Positions 27,976-37,127 of a DNA stretch of 64,000 bases are shown in pieces. Under the pieces are notes generated by a model. It was not told the DNA's origin. It saw nothing but the letters and a program-made list of their open reading frames with translations, and ran no database searches. The DNA comes from Sporolactobacillus mangiferae (GTDB lineage: Bacteria; Bacillota; Bacilli; Bacillales; Sporolactobacillaceae): positions 1-64,000 of the forward strand of contig NZ_JAMAST010000006.1 of assembly GCF_023336505.1 (NCBI RefSeq). Direction: 5' to 3'. Position numbers and translations under genes: made by a program. Each line of letters begins with the position of its first letter. Position 1 is the stretch's first letter.

Positions 27976-29707
27976 CAGCAAGCACTTCTTTCAGACGAAG
28001 ATGCAGCTGGCTTTGCAGCATACGATGTTTCTCAACGTTGTCGAATCGCCTGGTTGGTACTTCAATGATATTCAGCCCATTCTTTGTTTCAGAATGGATC
28101 AGTGCGGATTGAAAGGATGCACTGTCATCAACTCTGCAATAGGAAGCGTCGTAAAGTCTGGCCGCATATGCAAAATCAAGCCCATGTGGCGTGCCAAACA
28201 GAGATTCAAAGTATTTTTTTTCGGATGCCTGAGGCAAAAATGAAAAAATACCTCCGCCATCATTGTTGATCAGAATAATCGTTAAATTAGCCTGATACTG
28301 CTTTGCCGCAAGTAAACCATTCATATCATGAAAAAAGCTGAGATCGCCTATGGCGAGAATCACGCGCTGTTTCGCCAGAGCAACCCCCACCGCAGTTGAT
28401 ACAACGCCATCAATACCGTTGGCACCACGGTTGGCATAAATATGTACCGACTTTTTTTGACGGAGCAAGAAGCTGTCGACCTCTCTGATTGGCATGCTGT
28501 TACCGACAAAAAGATGTGCATGTTCAGGGAGCCAGTCAATAAGCATTAAAAACGCTTTTTCTTCGCTCAGTGTTTGTTCATCGCGGATTGTCTGAAGTAC
28601 TGTTTTCGTTAATTCATTAACTGAACGCCACATGGAAATCCAATCTAAGTTCACTGATTTGTTCATTTTTGAAATCAGTGCCGAGCACAAGTACTGTTCA
28701 TCACAATAAATCATCTCAGTTGCTTTTCCAACCGGATCTCTCCATTCTCCGCCACTGTCAATCACCAGATTATCACACGTCTGCTGCTCCATCCATAACT
28801 TAATCGCCTTGGAAACAGGCGGTGCGCCAAAACGAATAATTAAGTCTGCTTTAAATGAGGCCAGATTCTGGCGATTTCGGAGAAATGTATCATATGATTC
28901 AATTATTGATTTCATCGAGTGACTGCCTGTTCTAAGTTGTGACAGTGGATCTGCAAGCAGCGGGAAGCCTGCCCGATTCGCCAGTTCCGCTAGTAAAGTT
29001 AATGGTTTCCCGTTCATCGGACCGCAAATGATCACGCCACGTTTCGATTGATTCACCTTGCTGATGATCGTCTGAATCTGCTGCTGCGTCGGTGCAAGCG
29101 TCCCTTGAAGCACGTGGATCCCCTTAAAAAGTGATTCATTGGCGATTTGCTGTTCGCTTATCCCGCACGGAAGCAGCGGTTCCCTGAGCGGAACGTTAAG
29201 GTGAACAGGCCCTTTAGGACACCCGTCCGCAATTGAAACCGCGCGGCTCACCAGTGCCTGATTATACGCCACAAGACTCAAATCACGCTCTGACATTTCT
29301 AATTGGAAAAACTGTTTGACGTGCTGTCCGTACAGTTGATTCTGATCAACGGTTTGCGGTGCTGAAACGTGCTGAAGTTCATAAGGCCGATCCGATGTGA
29401 TCACAAGTAACGGAACGCGTGAAAAATAAGCTTCAACAATCGCCGGATAATAATTGGCAGCAGCCGTTCCAGAAGTACAAAGGAGCGCGACCGGTTCATT
29501 CATGGATTTTGCAAGGCCTAATGCCAGAAAAGCCGCCGAACGCTCATCAATATCGATATAGGTGCGTAATGCAGGATGTTGCTCAAAAAGTAAAGCAATC
29601 GGCGTAGATCTGGAACCGGGACTGATGACTGCAATCCTCACATTTTGTTTTATCAGTGTATGAGTCAGTGAAGATAAATAGTGTGTTAACAGTTCTTGAT
29701 GATTCAT
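27965..29707 (-). CDS. menD: SEPHCHC synthase (MenD), ThDP-dependent
   Basis: 580 residues with the three domains of ThDP enzymes. The start has VISPGSRSTPIALLFE, the PYR domain has the catalytic Glu in IDERSAAFLALGLA, and the PP domain has IGDLSFFHDMNGLL plus ILINNDGGGIFSFLPQ for ThDP and Mg binding. It joins isochorismate and 2-oxoglutarate. It starts two bases after menF. Confidence 0.96.
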   Translation of the reverse strand: MNHQELLTHYLSSLTHTLIKQNVRIAVISPGSRSTPIALLFEQHPALRTYIDIDERSAAFLALGLAKSMNEPVALLCTSGTAAANYYPAIVEAYFSRVPLLVITSDRPYELQHVSAPQTVDQNQLYGQHVKQFFQLEMSERDLSLVAYNQALVSRAVSIADGCPKGPVHLNVPLREPLLPCGISEQQIANESLFKGIHVLQGTLAPTQQQIQTIISKVNQSKRGVIICGPMNGKPLTLLAELANRAGFPLLADPLSQLRTGSHSMKSIIESYDTFLRNRQNLASFKADLIIRFGAPPVSKAIKLWMEQQTCDNLVIDSGGEWRDPVGKATEMIYCDEQYLCSALISKMNKSVNLDWISMWRSVNELTKTVLQTIRDEQTLSEEKAFLMLIDWLPEHAHLFVGNSMPIREVDSFLLRQKKSVHIYANRGANGIDGVVSTAVGVALAKQRVILAIGDLSFFHDMNGLLAAKQYQANLTIILINNDGGGIFSFLPQASEKKYFESLFGTPHGLDFAYAARLYDASYCRVDDSASFQSALIHSETKNGLNIIEVPTRRFDNVEKHRMLQSQLHLRLKEVLADDD

Positions 29708-29709
29708 AA

Positions 29710-31128
29710 TTACCTCCCTGAAAGTGCGCGGAGCATAGGTGAAAATTTTAATGCCGTTTCTTCAAACTCCTGATTCGGATCGGAATCTCTGACAACGCCG
29801 CATCCTGCAAAAAGCACTGCTGTTTCCTTATGAATCAATGCTGATCGAATAGCAACATGAAAATCGCCGTTTCCTTCTCCATCACACCAGCCAAGCGGTG
29901 AACCATAGAAACCACGATCCAGCATTTCATGACCGCGAATCCATGAGATTGCATTCTGGCGCGGCAGTCCGCCAAGAGCGGGTGTTGGATGCAGCCGTTC
30001 AACCAATTGCACAATGGACGCACGCTCGTCACAGACACCCGTGACCGGTGTGTATAGATGCTGGATATATTTATTTTTCATTAGCAAAGGCTGCTCAGGT
30101 ATGCTCAGCTGCCTGCATACTTCTGCGAGTGCCTTCCGAATGGTCGTGACGACATACTCATGCTCGATTCTGTTTTTTGAATCATGAAGCAGCCATTCGC
30201 CCAACCGCCTGTCTTCTTCATTCGTATCCCCTCTTGCCGCAGAACCAGCAAGGCATGCTGATTCAATGTGTGAACCGCTTTTTTTGATCAGTCGCTCAGG
30301 CGTCGCACCGAGAAATGCTGACCGTCCGTTTTCAAGACAGAAGACGCAGGTTCCTCTCTGTTTTTCATGCAGGGCGTGAAGTACTGACTCACTGGCGAGT
30401 GTGTCCTGATAAACCAGAACTCGCGAACGTGCCAGAACAATTTTGTTAAGTTCAGAGGACATTATGGCATGTATCGCTTCGTTCAGCAATTTATTCCATT
30501 CAAGCTTATTTTGATCTGTCTGGTATTTGAGCAGATTATGCTTTTCTATGAAGGATTCAGTTTTTATTTCAGTAAGATTGCTGAAAAGTTTGTGTTCCTG
30601 AATCTTCATTTTTTTAATGAATGCTTCGGCGTGATCGCCAGGTCTGCAAACGACTGATCGAGTTAAATAACAATGCTGACCGTATACCGTCAAAAGCCAT
30701 TCAGGCAGAAAAAAATAACCGGAACCAAAAAGGGACCAGTCTTTTGATGACTGTTTGTCGGAGTCAAATGCAAACCCGCCAAAAATCAGAGGTCCTGTCC
30801 CTGTCACACCCTCAGAACCGCAGACAGTCGCTGATCGGAGCAGCTGGCTTTGCATATCGCGCACAGCCAGATAACCGCTTCTTCCTTCTGTACGTGTTGA
30901 CGCGGCAATGCCTGCACCGACAAGGGCAAATTGATCAACCTGTTGTTCCCAGTAAAAACGCTCGCCATCGGCGATTTTACCTGCAGCACGATAAAAGTCA
31001 AGCGGCTCGATCTGCTCAATCACTTTGATTTCACTCACAACCTGCGGACATCGTGTACTATTCGCTCGCTCAATTTCCTTAGAAATCAATCTATATAAAT
31101 CCTTTTCTTTATTGAACGTCAACTTCAT
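29710..31128 (-). CDS. menF: Isochorismate synthase (MenF)
   Basis: 472 residues from the ATG at 31128, matching the B. subtilis length; a longer frame to 31206 begins with promoter sequence. The chorismate-binding domain shows NKIVLARSR, LGATPERLIKK, LAGSAARG, HPTPALGGLPR and RGFYGSPLGWCDG. It commits chorismate to menaquinone and heads menF-menD-menH-menC. Confidence 0.94.
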   Translation of the reverse strand: MKLTFNKEKDLYRLISKEIERANSTRCPQVVSEIKVIEQIEPLDFYRAAGKIADGERFYWEQQVDQFALVGAGIAASTRTEGRSGYLAVRDMQSQLLRSATVCGSEGVTGTGPLIFGGFAFDSDKQSSKDWSLFGSGYFFLPEWLLTVYGQHCYLTRSVVCRPGDHAEAFIKKMKIQEHKLFSNLTEIKTESFIEKHNLLKYQTDQNKLEWNKLLNEAIHAIMSSELNKIVLARSRVLVYQDTLASESVLHALHEKQRGTCVFCLENGRSAFLGATPERLIKKSGSHIESACLAGSAARGDTNEEDRRLGEWLLHDSKNRIEHEYVVTTIRKALAEVCRQLSIPEQPLLMKNKYIQHLYTPVTGVCDERASIVQLVERLHPTPALGGLPRQNAISWIRGHEMLDRGFYGSPLGWCDGEGNGDFHVAIRSALIHKETAVLFAGCGVVRDSDPNQEFEETALKFSPMLRALSGR

Positions 31129-31170
31129 CACCTGATATCGCCTACAATGTGAACATATTATGTCTTTTTT

Positions 31171-31200
31171 AAGATACCCCTTTCCAACAAAAACTGTCAA
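31171..31200 (-). promoter_or_regulatory. Probable promoter of the men operon
   Basis: A consensus -35 TTGACA (31195-31200), 18 bases of spacer and TATCTT (31171-31176). It lies 43 bases before the menF ATG. Confidence 0.6.
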
Positions 31201-31290
31201 TTTCAAAGAACGCAGGTTTCATAGGTAAAACTTGTCCGCTGTTAATATAATCCGATTAGAGCAGTCATTTCGCTGAAAGGATTCGATGCC

Positions 31291-31974
31291 ATGTTTTATA
31301 AAAAACGCCGCCGGCTAAATCCACTCACATACGGTTTCCTGACTTATTTATTGAGCAGCGTGATCCTTTACATTGTCACAAAGCGTACAATCCATATCAT
31401 GATTCTTTGGAACCTGATCCTGTCCTGTGTTCCAGTTGTTCTTGCTGCACTGATGTATCATGCTGCCAAGTCCAAAGATTGGGCGCGCGTGTGGCTGCTT
31501 GGTTTCTTATGGATGATCTTTTTCCCCAACGCACCGTATATGATTACTGACTTCATTCACCTGCAGCACCTTTCTTTCTACACTGCGACACAGCACGCTA
31601 CTTACACAGGCGATCTGCTGACCTGGTTCAGTCTGTTTCAAGTAGGTATTGGTGTGTTTATCGGTACAAGTATGGGGATGTTCTCATTATGGATGATTCA
31701 CCAGCGTTTTTTGATACATTTAAATGTTGTCATTCGCCGTACGTTTTTTTTCGTTTTTTTCTTACTCAGCGGATACGGCATGTATATTGGACGGTTCCTT
31801 CGTCTTAATTCCTGGGATCTGTTCAATCTTTCAAAAGTCACGAACTATTTAACCGATCATTTCACAGCATTCACCCTCACATTTACTTTGGTAGCTGCAG
31901 GCTACACCTTTCTGGCCTACTGGACTTTGTTTTTACTTTTGTTCATTCCTTTGAATATTTACGGTAAACGATGA
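31291..31974 (+). CDS. DUF1361 family membrane protein
   Basis: 227 residues with about six or seven membrane segments and the DUF1361 signature in the second loop, WMIFFPNAPYMITDFIHL. The N-terminus KKRRRLNP is basic and cytosolic. The family has no known role. An AAAGGA ribosome site lies seven bases before the ATG. It stands alone, divergent from the men operon, with the EAL-HDOD gene downstream on the same strand. Confidence 0.85.
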   Translation: MFYKKRRRLNPLTYGFLTYLLSSVILYIVTKRTIHIMILWNLILSCVPVVLAALMYHAAKSKDWARVWLLGFLWMIFFPNAPYMITDFIHLQHLSFYTATQHATYTGDLLTWFSLFQVGIGVFIGTSMGMFSLWMIHQRFLIHLNVVIRRTFFFVFFLLSGYGMYIGRFLRLNSWDLFNLSKVTNYLTDHFTAFTLTFTLVAAGYTFLAYWTLFLLLFIPLNIYGKR

Positions 31975-32130
31975 TTTCCGGTAGCACCAGGTTTTTATTG
32001 ATCCCTCATTCGTCATACTAAAAAAGTCTGAAAAGATACCGATAATTACTTATAGTTAGGAAATTGAAAGGATTTGGCGTTGCTTATGCTTTAAATGTAA
32101 TTAATTCTATATGGCATTAGAGATGAAGCT

Positions 32131-33354
32131 ATGGATATCTACGTTGCCCGTCAGCCTATTTTCGACAGCAAAATGAGACTTTTCGGATATGAGCTGCTGT
32201 ACCGCGAAAGTCAGACGAACGCATATCAACTGCAATCAAGCGATCGTGAAGCAACCGCAGAACTGCTATCAAATTCTGTGCTCGTATTCGGATTTGATGA
32301 ATTGATTGATCATACCCATGGATTTATTAATTTTCCGGAAGATTTCCTCATTCAGCAATTACCGCGCCTTTTACCGAAAAAAAAGATTATCGTTGAAATA
32401 TTGGAACGTGTTCGTCCGACACCGGAAGTCATTCAAGCCTGCCGCTTATTAAAAAAGGATGGCTATGTGCTTGCACTTGATGATTTTATTTTCGACAGAA
32501 AAGGATACGAAGCACTGATCGACCTTGCCGACATCATCAAAATTGAATTCTCCAGAACGAAAATAAAACATCAGCTACGATTGATCCAAAAGTATCGCGG
32601 CCAGAAGCTGTTTCTCGCTGAAAAGGTTGAAACGACTCTTGACTATCGATTGGCTCTGGCAATGGGCTATGAACTTTTTCAGGGATATTTCTTTAGCAGA
32701 CCAGTGATGGTAAATGCAAAAGAGATCGGATACCAAGTCACCATTTTATCAAGAATGCTCACCGAGCTTAAGAAGCCTGAGCCCGATTTAGACAAGCTGA
32801 CGGCATGGATAAAATCGGATATCGGATTGGCATATAAATTATTGCGTGTGGCAAATACGCTTCAATATGGATCGAAATATCCTATCCGTTCTGTTCATAA
32901 AGCTATTTCACGTCTGGGACACAAAGAAATGATTCAGTGGATACAGATCATGATGATCAAAAAGGTCGAAAGAATTGAGAATGCTGAGTTAATCAAACGT
33001 TCTTTGATCCGCGGGAAAATGATGGAACTGCTTGTGGTTAAAGTGGATGGACCTGCTGCATCTGCTGATGCATTTATTACCGGTATTTTCTCTTCTTTAG
33101 ATCAAATACTCAATCAGCCGATGGCACAGGTGGTTGCTAAACTTCCGCTGAATCCGGAAGTTAAAAACGCACTGATGGGCTACAAAAATCAATTCAGAAA
33201 TTACCTGGACGCAGTGATTCATTTTGAAAATGCGGATTGGAATGCGCTTCGCCTTTTTACAGAGACAAATCACTTAACCAGCGGACAGCTGATGAAGTAC
33301 TATATGGACGCGATTAAATGGGAGCGTTCAATGCGGGATTCCGATGTATCTTAA
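32131..33354 (+). CDS. Degenerate EAL plus HDOD domain protein (YuxH-like)
   Basis: 407 residues. The N-terminal EAL-like domain (about 1-205) starts with YVARQPIFDSKMRLFGYEL; the EAL motif itself is YELL, so c-di-GMP hydrolysis is unlikely. The HDOD domain (about 205-400) has the segment IGLAYKLLRVANTLQYG. B. subtilis YuxH has the same layout. HDOD proteins act as signalling adaptors. The gene is single and convergent with the ABC exporter pair, with only 13 bases between stops. Confidence 0.9.
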   Translation: MDIYVARQPIFDSKMRLFGYELLYRESQTNAYQLQSSDREATAELLSNSVLVFGFDELIDHTHGFINFPEDFLIQQLPRLLPKKKIIVEILERVRPTPEVIQACRLLKKDGYVLALDDFIFDRKGYEALIDLADIIKIEFSRTKIKHQLRLIQKYRGQKLFLAEKVETTLDYRLALAMGYELFQGYFFSRPVMVNAKEIGYQVTILSRMLTELKKPEPDLDKLTAWIKSDIGLAYKLLRVANTLQYGSKYPIRSVHKAISRLGHKEMIQWIQIMMIKKVERIENAELIKRSLIRGKMMELLVVKVDGPAASADAFITGIFSSLDQILNQPMAQVVAKLPLNPEVKNALMGYKNQFRNYLDAVIHFENADWNALRLFTETNHLTSGQLMKYYMDAIKWERSMRDSDVS

Positions 33355-33367
33355 TCGCACACCACGG

Positions 33368-35203
33368 TTATTGATGGATCATTTTATAATAGAGTCCCCT
33401 GTGTTTCAGCAGTTCCTGGTGTGTGCCCTGCTCTGCAATAATTCCTCCATTAATGACGAGAATCTTGTCCGCATGGCGAATGGTTGAAAGCCGATGTGCA
33501 ATAATCACACTTGTTCTCCCTTGCATTAAAGTAACCATCGCAGTTTGAACGGCCTTCTCCGTCTGCGTATCCACATGACTCGTTGCCTCGTCCATAATCA
33601 AAATAGCAGGATCTGCAAGGAGCGCGCGTGCAATTGTAAGCAGTTGTTTCTGTCCTTCGCTCAAATTGTCCCCATTGCCATGAAGAACCGTATCATAAGC
33701 TTTTTCGGTACTATTAATAAACAGATCAGCACCCACGGCTGACGCCGCGTCCCTGATTTCCTGCTCTGAGGCGCCCATACGCCCGTAACAAAGATTTTCT
33801 TTAATCGTTCCAGGAAACAGGTGTGTATCTTGCAAAACCATGCCAAACAAACTGCGATAATCATGTCGCCGATAATGGCTGACATTTAAGCCGTCAACTC
33901 GAATGCTGCCGCTTGTCGGTTCATAAAAACGCATCAGTAAATTGACAACCGTGGTTTTTCCCGCCCCGGTCGGACCAACTAGAGCGATCGTCTCCCCCGG
34001 ACTGACATGAAATGAAATGTTTTTCAGAATTGGATGTTCCGGGACATAACTGAATGAAACACGGTCAAAATTTATGGATCCTTTGCAGGTCGCGCGACTA
34101 ATCACTTTTGCATCCGTCCGGTCTGGCATCTCCTCATCCTGATCGAAGATCTCAAATACCCGCTCTGCCCCGGCCATCGCGGAAAGCAGTGTGTTAAAAA
34201 TGCTGGCCACATCGTTTAAAGGTCTGGCAAATTGCCTGGAGTAGGTCAGAAAGCTGGCAATCATACCGACCGAAATTAAATTTTTTACTGCCAGATAGCC
34301 GCCAAAGGAGGCCACCGCTGCAAAACCAAGATTATTAATCACATTCATCAATGGCATCAAATAGCCCGACCAGATCTGCGCGCGTATGCCAACATCAGTT
34401 AATTGCCGGTTTAACCTCATGAACTGCCCAGCTTCCTGCTTTTCTCGACTGAATGCCTTAATGACGGACAGACCGGAAATAGACTCCTCAATTTGTCCAT
34501 TTAATCCACCCAGAATTTTTTGCTGTTCAACAAAAAGTCTGGAAGTATGGCTTGCAATGGTTTTCGTCAGCAGAAGGACAAGCGGCACTACAATGATACT
34601 GGCGATAGTAAGCAGCGGACTGATCCAAATCATCATCACAAGAGAACCGGCAATCATTATGACTGCGTTTATCAGTTGCAACGTAGACTGTGAAATCGTA
34701 ACGTCGATATTTTCAATGTCATTTGTTAAACGGCTCATCAGTTCTCCATGGCTATGGCGGTCAAAGAAAGAAATCGGCAGTTTCGTCATTTTATTGAAAA
34801 GATGACGTCGCAGTGCCGCTACCATTCGCTGACCTGCTGTCGCCATCAGCCAGCCCTGAAGAAAATTAAGCAGACCATCAAGAATATAAAAAACAAGAAG
34901 CACGAGAAGCACATCGATGAGCAAAGAAAATTTTACGGAATGTGCATGTACACCGATTTGGTTTACGGCCAGTCCAATCAAATACGGGATGAGCAAGGAT
35001 ACTGCCGCATCGAGCAATATGAGTACCGATACAACAATCAGGCTGATTTTCTCGCGAACAAAATAAGCGCCGAGCCGTTGCAGCGTTTCACGAATTCGCC
35101 TCGGTTTTTCAACCGGCGCAAAGCGCGCGGCACCCCTTCTATGATTATTCCTTTTTGACATCCCTGTGGGCGGCCGATTTGCAGAGCCTTTTTTTTCAGT
35201 CAA
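33368..35203 (-). CDS. ABC exporter half-transporter, second subunit (YfiC-like)
   Basis: 611 residues: a basic cytosolic lead of about 45 residues, six membrane helices (about 50-345) and an ATPase with Walker A GPTGAGKTTVVN, signature LSEGQKQ, Walker B ILIMDEATSHVD and the H-loop IAHRLST. Its catalytic Glu is present (DEATS), so this is the ATPase-competent half. It overlaps its partner by 8 bases. Length and order recall YfiB/YfiC and BmrCD pairs. The substrate is unknown, probably lipophilic drugs or lipids. Confidence 0.9.
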   Translation of the reverse strand: MTEKKGSANRPPTGMSKRNNHRRGAARFAPVEKPRRIRETLQRLGAYFVREKISLIVVSVLILLDAAVSLLIPYLIGLAVNQIGVHAHSVKFSLLIDVLLVLLVFYILDGLLNFLQGWLMATAGQRMVAALRRHLFNKMTKLPISFFDRHSHGELMSRLTNDIENIDVTISQSTLQLINAVIMIAGSLVMMIWISPLLTIASIIVVPLVLLLTKTIASHTSRLFVEQQKILGGLNGQIEESISGLSVIKAFSREKQEAGQFMRLNRQLTDVGIRAQIWSGYLMPLMNVINNLGFAAVASFGGYLAVKNLISVGMIASFLTYSRQFARPLNDVASIFNTLLSAMAGAERVFEIFDQDEEMPDRTDAKVISRATCKGSINFDRVSFSYVPEHPILKNISFHVSPGETIALVGPTGAGKTTVVNLLMRFYEPTSGSIRVDGLNVSHYRRHDYRSLFGMVLQDTHLFPGTIKENLCYGRMGASEQEIRDAASAVGADLFINSTEKAYDTVLHGNGDNLSEGQKQLLTIARALLADPAILIMDEATSHVDTQTEKAVQTAMVTLMQGRTSVIIAHRLSTIRHADKILVINGGIIAEQGTHQELLKHRGLYYKMIHQ

Positions 35204-36935
35204 TTTGCTCCGTCCCTTTCATCATCTGTGCTTCGCATACATCGCGATAAAATGGCGATGAAGTAAGGAGTTCCTGGTGCGTTCCGGACGCTTCGATCAT
35301 TCCATTACTCATCACAATAATTCGATTTGCATCTTTGATTGAGTTGATCTTTTGAGAAATAATGATGCAGGTCATGCATTCAGAATACTCCTTTAACCGA
35401 CTGCGAATTTCCCGGTCTGTCTGAGCATCAACGGCACTGGTCGCGTCGTCCAAGATAAGCAGATCCGGATTTCGAACCAATGCCCGTGCAATGGAAATCC
35501 GCTGTTTTTGTCCGCCTGATAAATTGACGCCTCCCTGCCCGACTAGTGAATTATAGCCATTTGGAAGATGCCGGATAAAGTCGTCTGCATCAGCAACACA
35601 TGCTGCTTCGATAATTGCCTGTTCGTCTGCTTTTTCATTACCCCAACGAATATTTTCCTTCACTGAACCGCTGAAAAGAAGTGGTTCTTGTGGAACAATT
35701 GCAATGCGTTTTCTTAATTCTTCAAGTGAATAATAGGGTAACGGATGCCCTCGAAAATAAATGATGCCTTGGTCAGGATCATAAAATCGCAGGATCAACT
35801 GGACGATTGTTGATTTTCCCGAAGCAATCGGTCCGGTCACACCAAGTGTTTCGCCTGCTTCGATGCGAAAATCAACATTACTTAGGACAGGCTGCTCTGT
35901 GTTCTTATAGGAAAAAGTGACTTTGTGAAATACAAGGCCATTACTATCATTTCGAACATGCGCTGTCAGCATTGCTCTTTTAAATGTGTGATCTGACCCG
36001 CGATTCATCACTTCGCCGATCCGTTCCGCTGAGGCTTTAGCGCGAACAAACAAATTAAAGGCATTATTTACCACCATCAAGGCGAATAAAAGCTGCATCA
36101 TATAATTAGTAAACGCGATAATCGAACCAGTCCGCATCGTCCCTTGATTGACACCCACAGCTCCAAACCACAGAATGGCAATGACACCTGCATTAACCGT
36201 AAAATTAACAAGCGGACCAAACGCGCTGCCAATTTTAGTGGCAACAGCGGTTAAATCCGCCAGCCTCTGATTATTTTTCTGAAACCCCTTCTGTTCGTAT
36301 TCCGAACGATTAAACACACGAATCACACGAATGCCTGCTAAATAGCGCTGCATGGAACGGTTGACTTGATCCAGAGCCTGCTGAACTTCACGAAAATATG
36401 GATAACTTATTTTCATGTTCATCATGATGGACAGCGCAATCAGCGGCGCCACACACAGCAATACCAGTGATAGTCTGGGATTGAGATGGACAGCCATGAT
36501 TAAACTGCCAATACCTACAAGCGGTGCTTTGACCATAATTCGCATCAATCCATTTGCAAAGGTCTGCACGCGCGTCACATCATTGGTCATCCGGATAATC
36601 AGCGTCGCATTTCCAAAATGATCGATCCCGGTCTGCGGTAACTTTTGGATCTTCAGGTATAGATCCTGGCGAAGATCCTGTGCAAAGCGCTGAGAAACAA
36701 GACCGGACAAAATGTTGCGAAGACTGGCACAGACAGCGCCGATAGCCGTAACGCACAGCATCAGCAAACCGAATCGCCAAATGGCTGCCATATTTGACCG
36801 AGCAATTCCCTGATCAACAATTTTCGCCATAAACGCAGGTTGCAAAAGATCGGCAAACGCTTCAAACGCTAAAAATAAAAGAGCCAATAAAAATTTATTT
36901 CGATATTTTTTCCAATAGACATCAAGATAGAGCAT
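35196..36935 (-). CDS. ABC exporter half-transporter, first subunit (YfiB-like)
   Basis: About 580 residues from the second of two adjacent ATGs (36938 and 36935) that follow TGGAGG; a longer frame upstream crosses the promoter. Six membrane helices are followed by an ATPase with Walker A GPIASGKSTIVQ, signature LSGGQKQR, and Walker B LLILDDATSAVD. The Walker B Glu is Asp (DDATS) and the H-loop His is Gln (IISQKIN), so this half has the degenerate site typical of heterodimeric exporters. Its partner supplies the working site. Confidence 0.9.
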   Translation of the reverse strand: MLYLDVYWKKYRNKFLLALLFLAFEAFADLLQPAFMAKIVDQGIARSNMAAIWRFGLLMLCVTAIGAVCASLRNILSGLVSQRFAQDLRQDLYLKIQKLPQTGIDHFGNATLIIRMTNDVTRVQTFANGLMRIMVKAPLVGIGSLIMAVHLNPRLSLVLLCVAPLIALSIMMNMKISYPYFREVQQALDQVNRSMQRYLAGIRVIRVFNRSEYEQKGFQKNNQRLADLTAVATKIGSAFGPLVNFTVNAGVIAILWFGAVGVNQGTMRTGSIIAFTNYMMQLLFALMVVNNAFNLFVRAKASAERIGEVMNRGSDHTFKRAMLTAHVRNDSNGLVFHKVTFSYKNTEQPVLSNVDFRIEAGETLGVTGPIASGKSTIVQLILRFYDPDQGIIYFRGHPLPYYSLEELRKRIAIVPQEPLLFSGSVKENIRWGNEKADEQAIIEAACVADADDFIRHLPNGYNSLVGQGGVNLSGGQKQRISIARALVRNPDLLILDDATSAVDAQTDREIRSRLKEYSECMTCIIISQKINSIKDANRIIVMSNGMIEASGTHQELLTSSPFYRDVCEAQMMKGTEQID

Positions 36936-36996
36936 CATAAGCCTCCATTCACTGGCAAAATGAAGAAACAGTGGGGCTGACCAATTAAGGTCTTTT

Positions 36997-37025
36997 ATAA
37001 TAATATAACAACAAACCACTGTCCA
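36997..37025 (-). promoter_or_regulatory. Sigma-A promoter of the heterodimeric exporter operon
   Basis: The -35 TGGACA (37020-37025), 17-base spacer and -10 TATTAT (36997-37002) each match consensus at five of six bases. It lies about 60 bases before the first exporter ATG. Confidence 0.7.
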
Positions 37026-37127
37026 TCTCTTTGCTTTTAGAGACTTATTTGTCGAAGGACGCACATTTCAATAATCATTCAAACAAAAACTCAATTACCA
37101 GGAATTTGTATCAAAGCTTTATTGATT

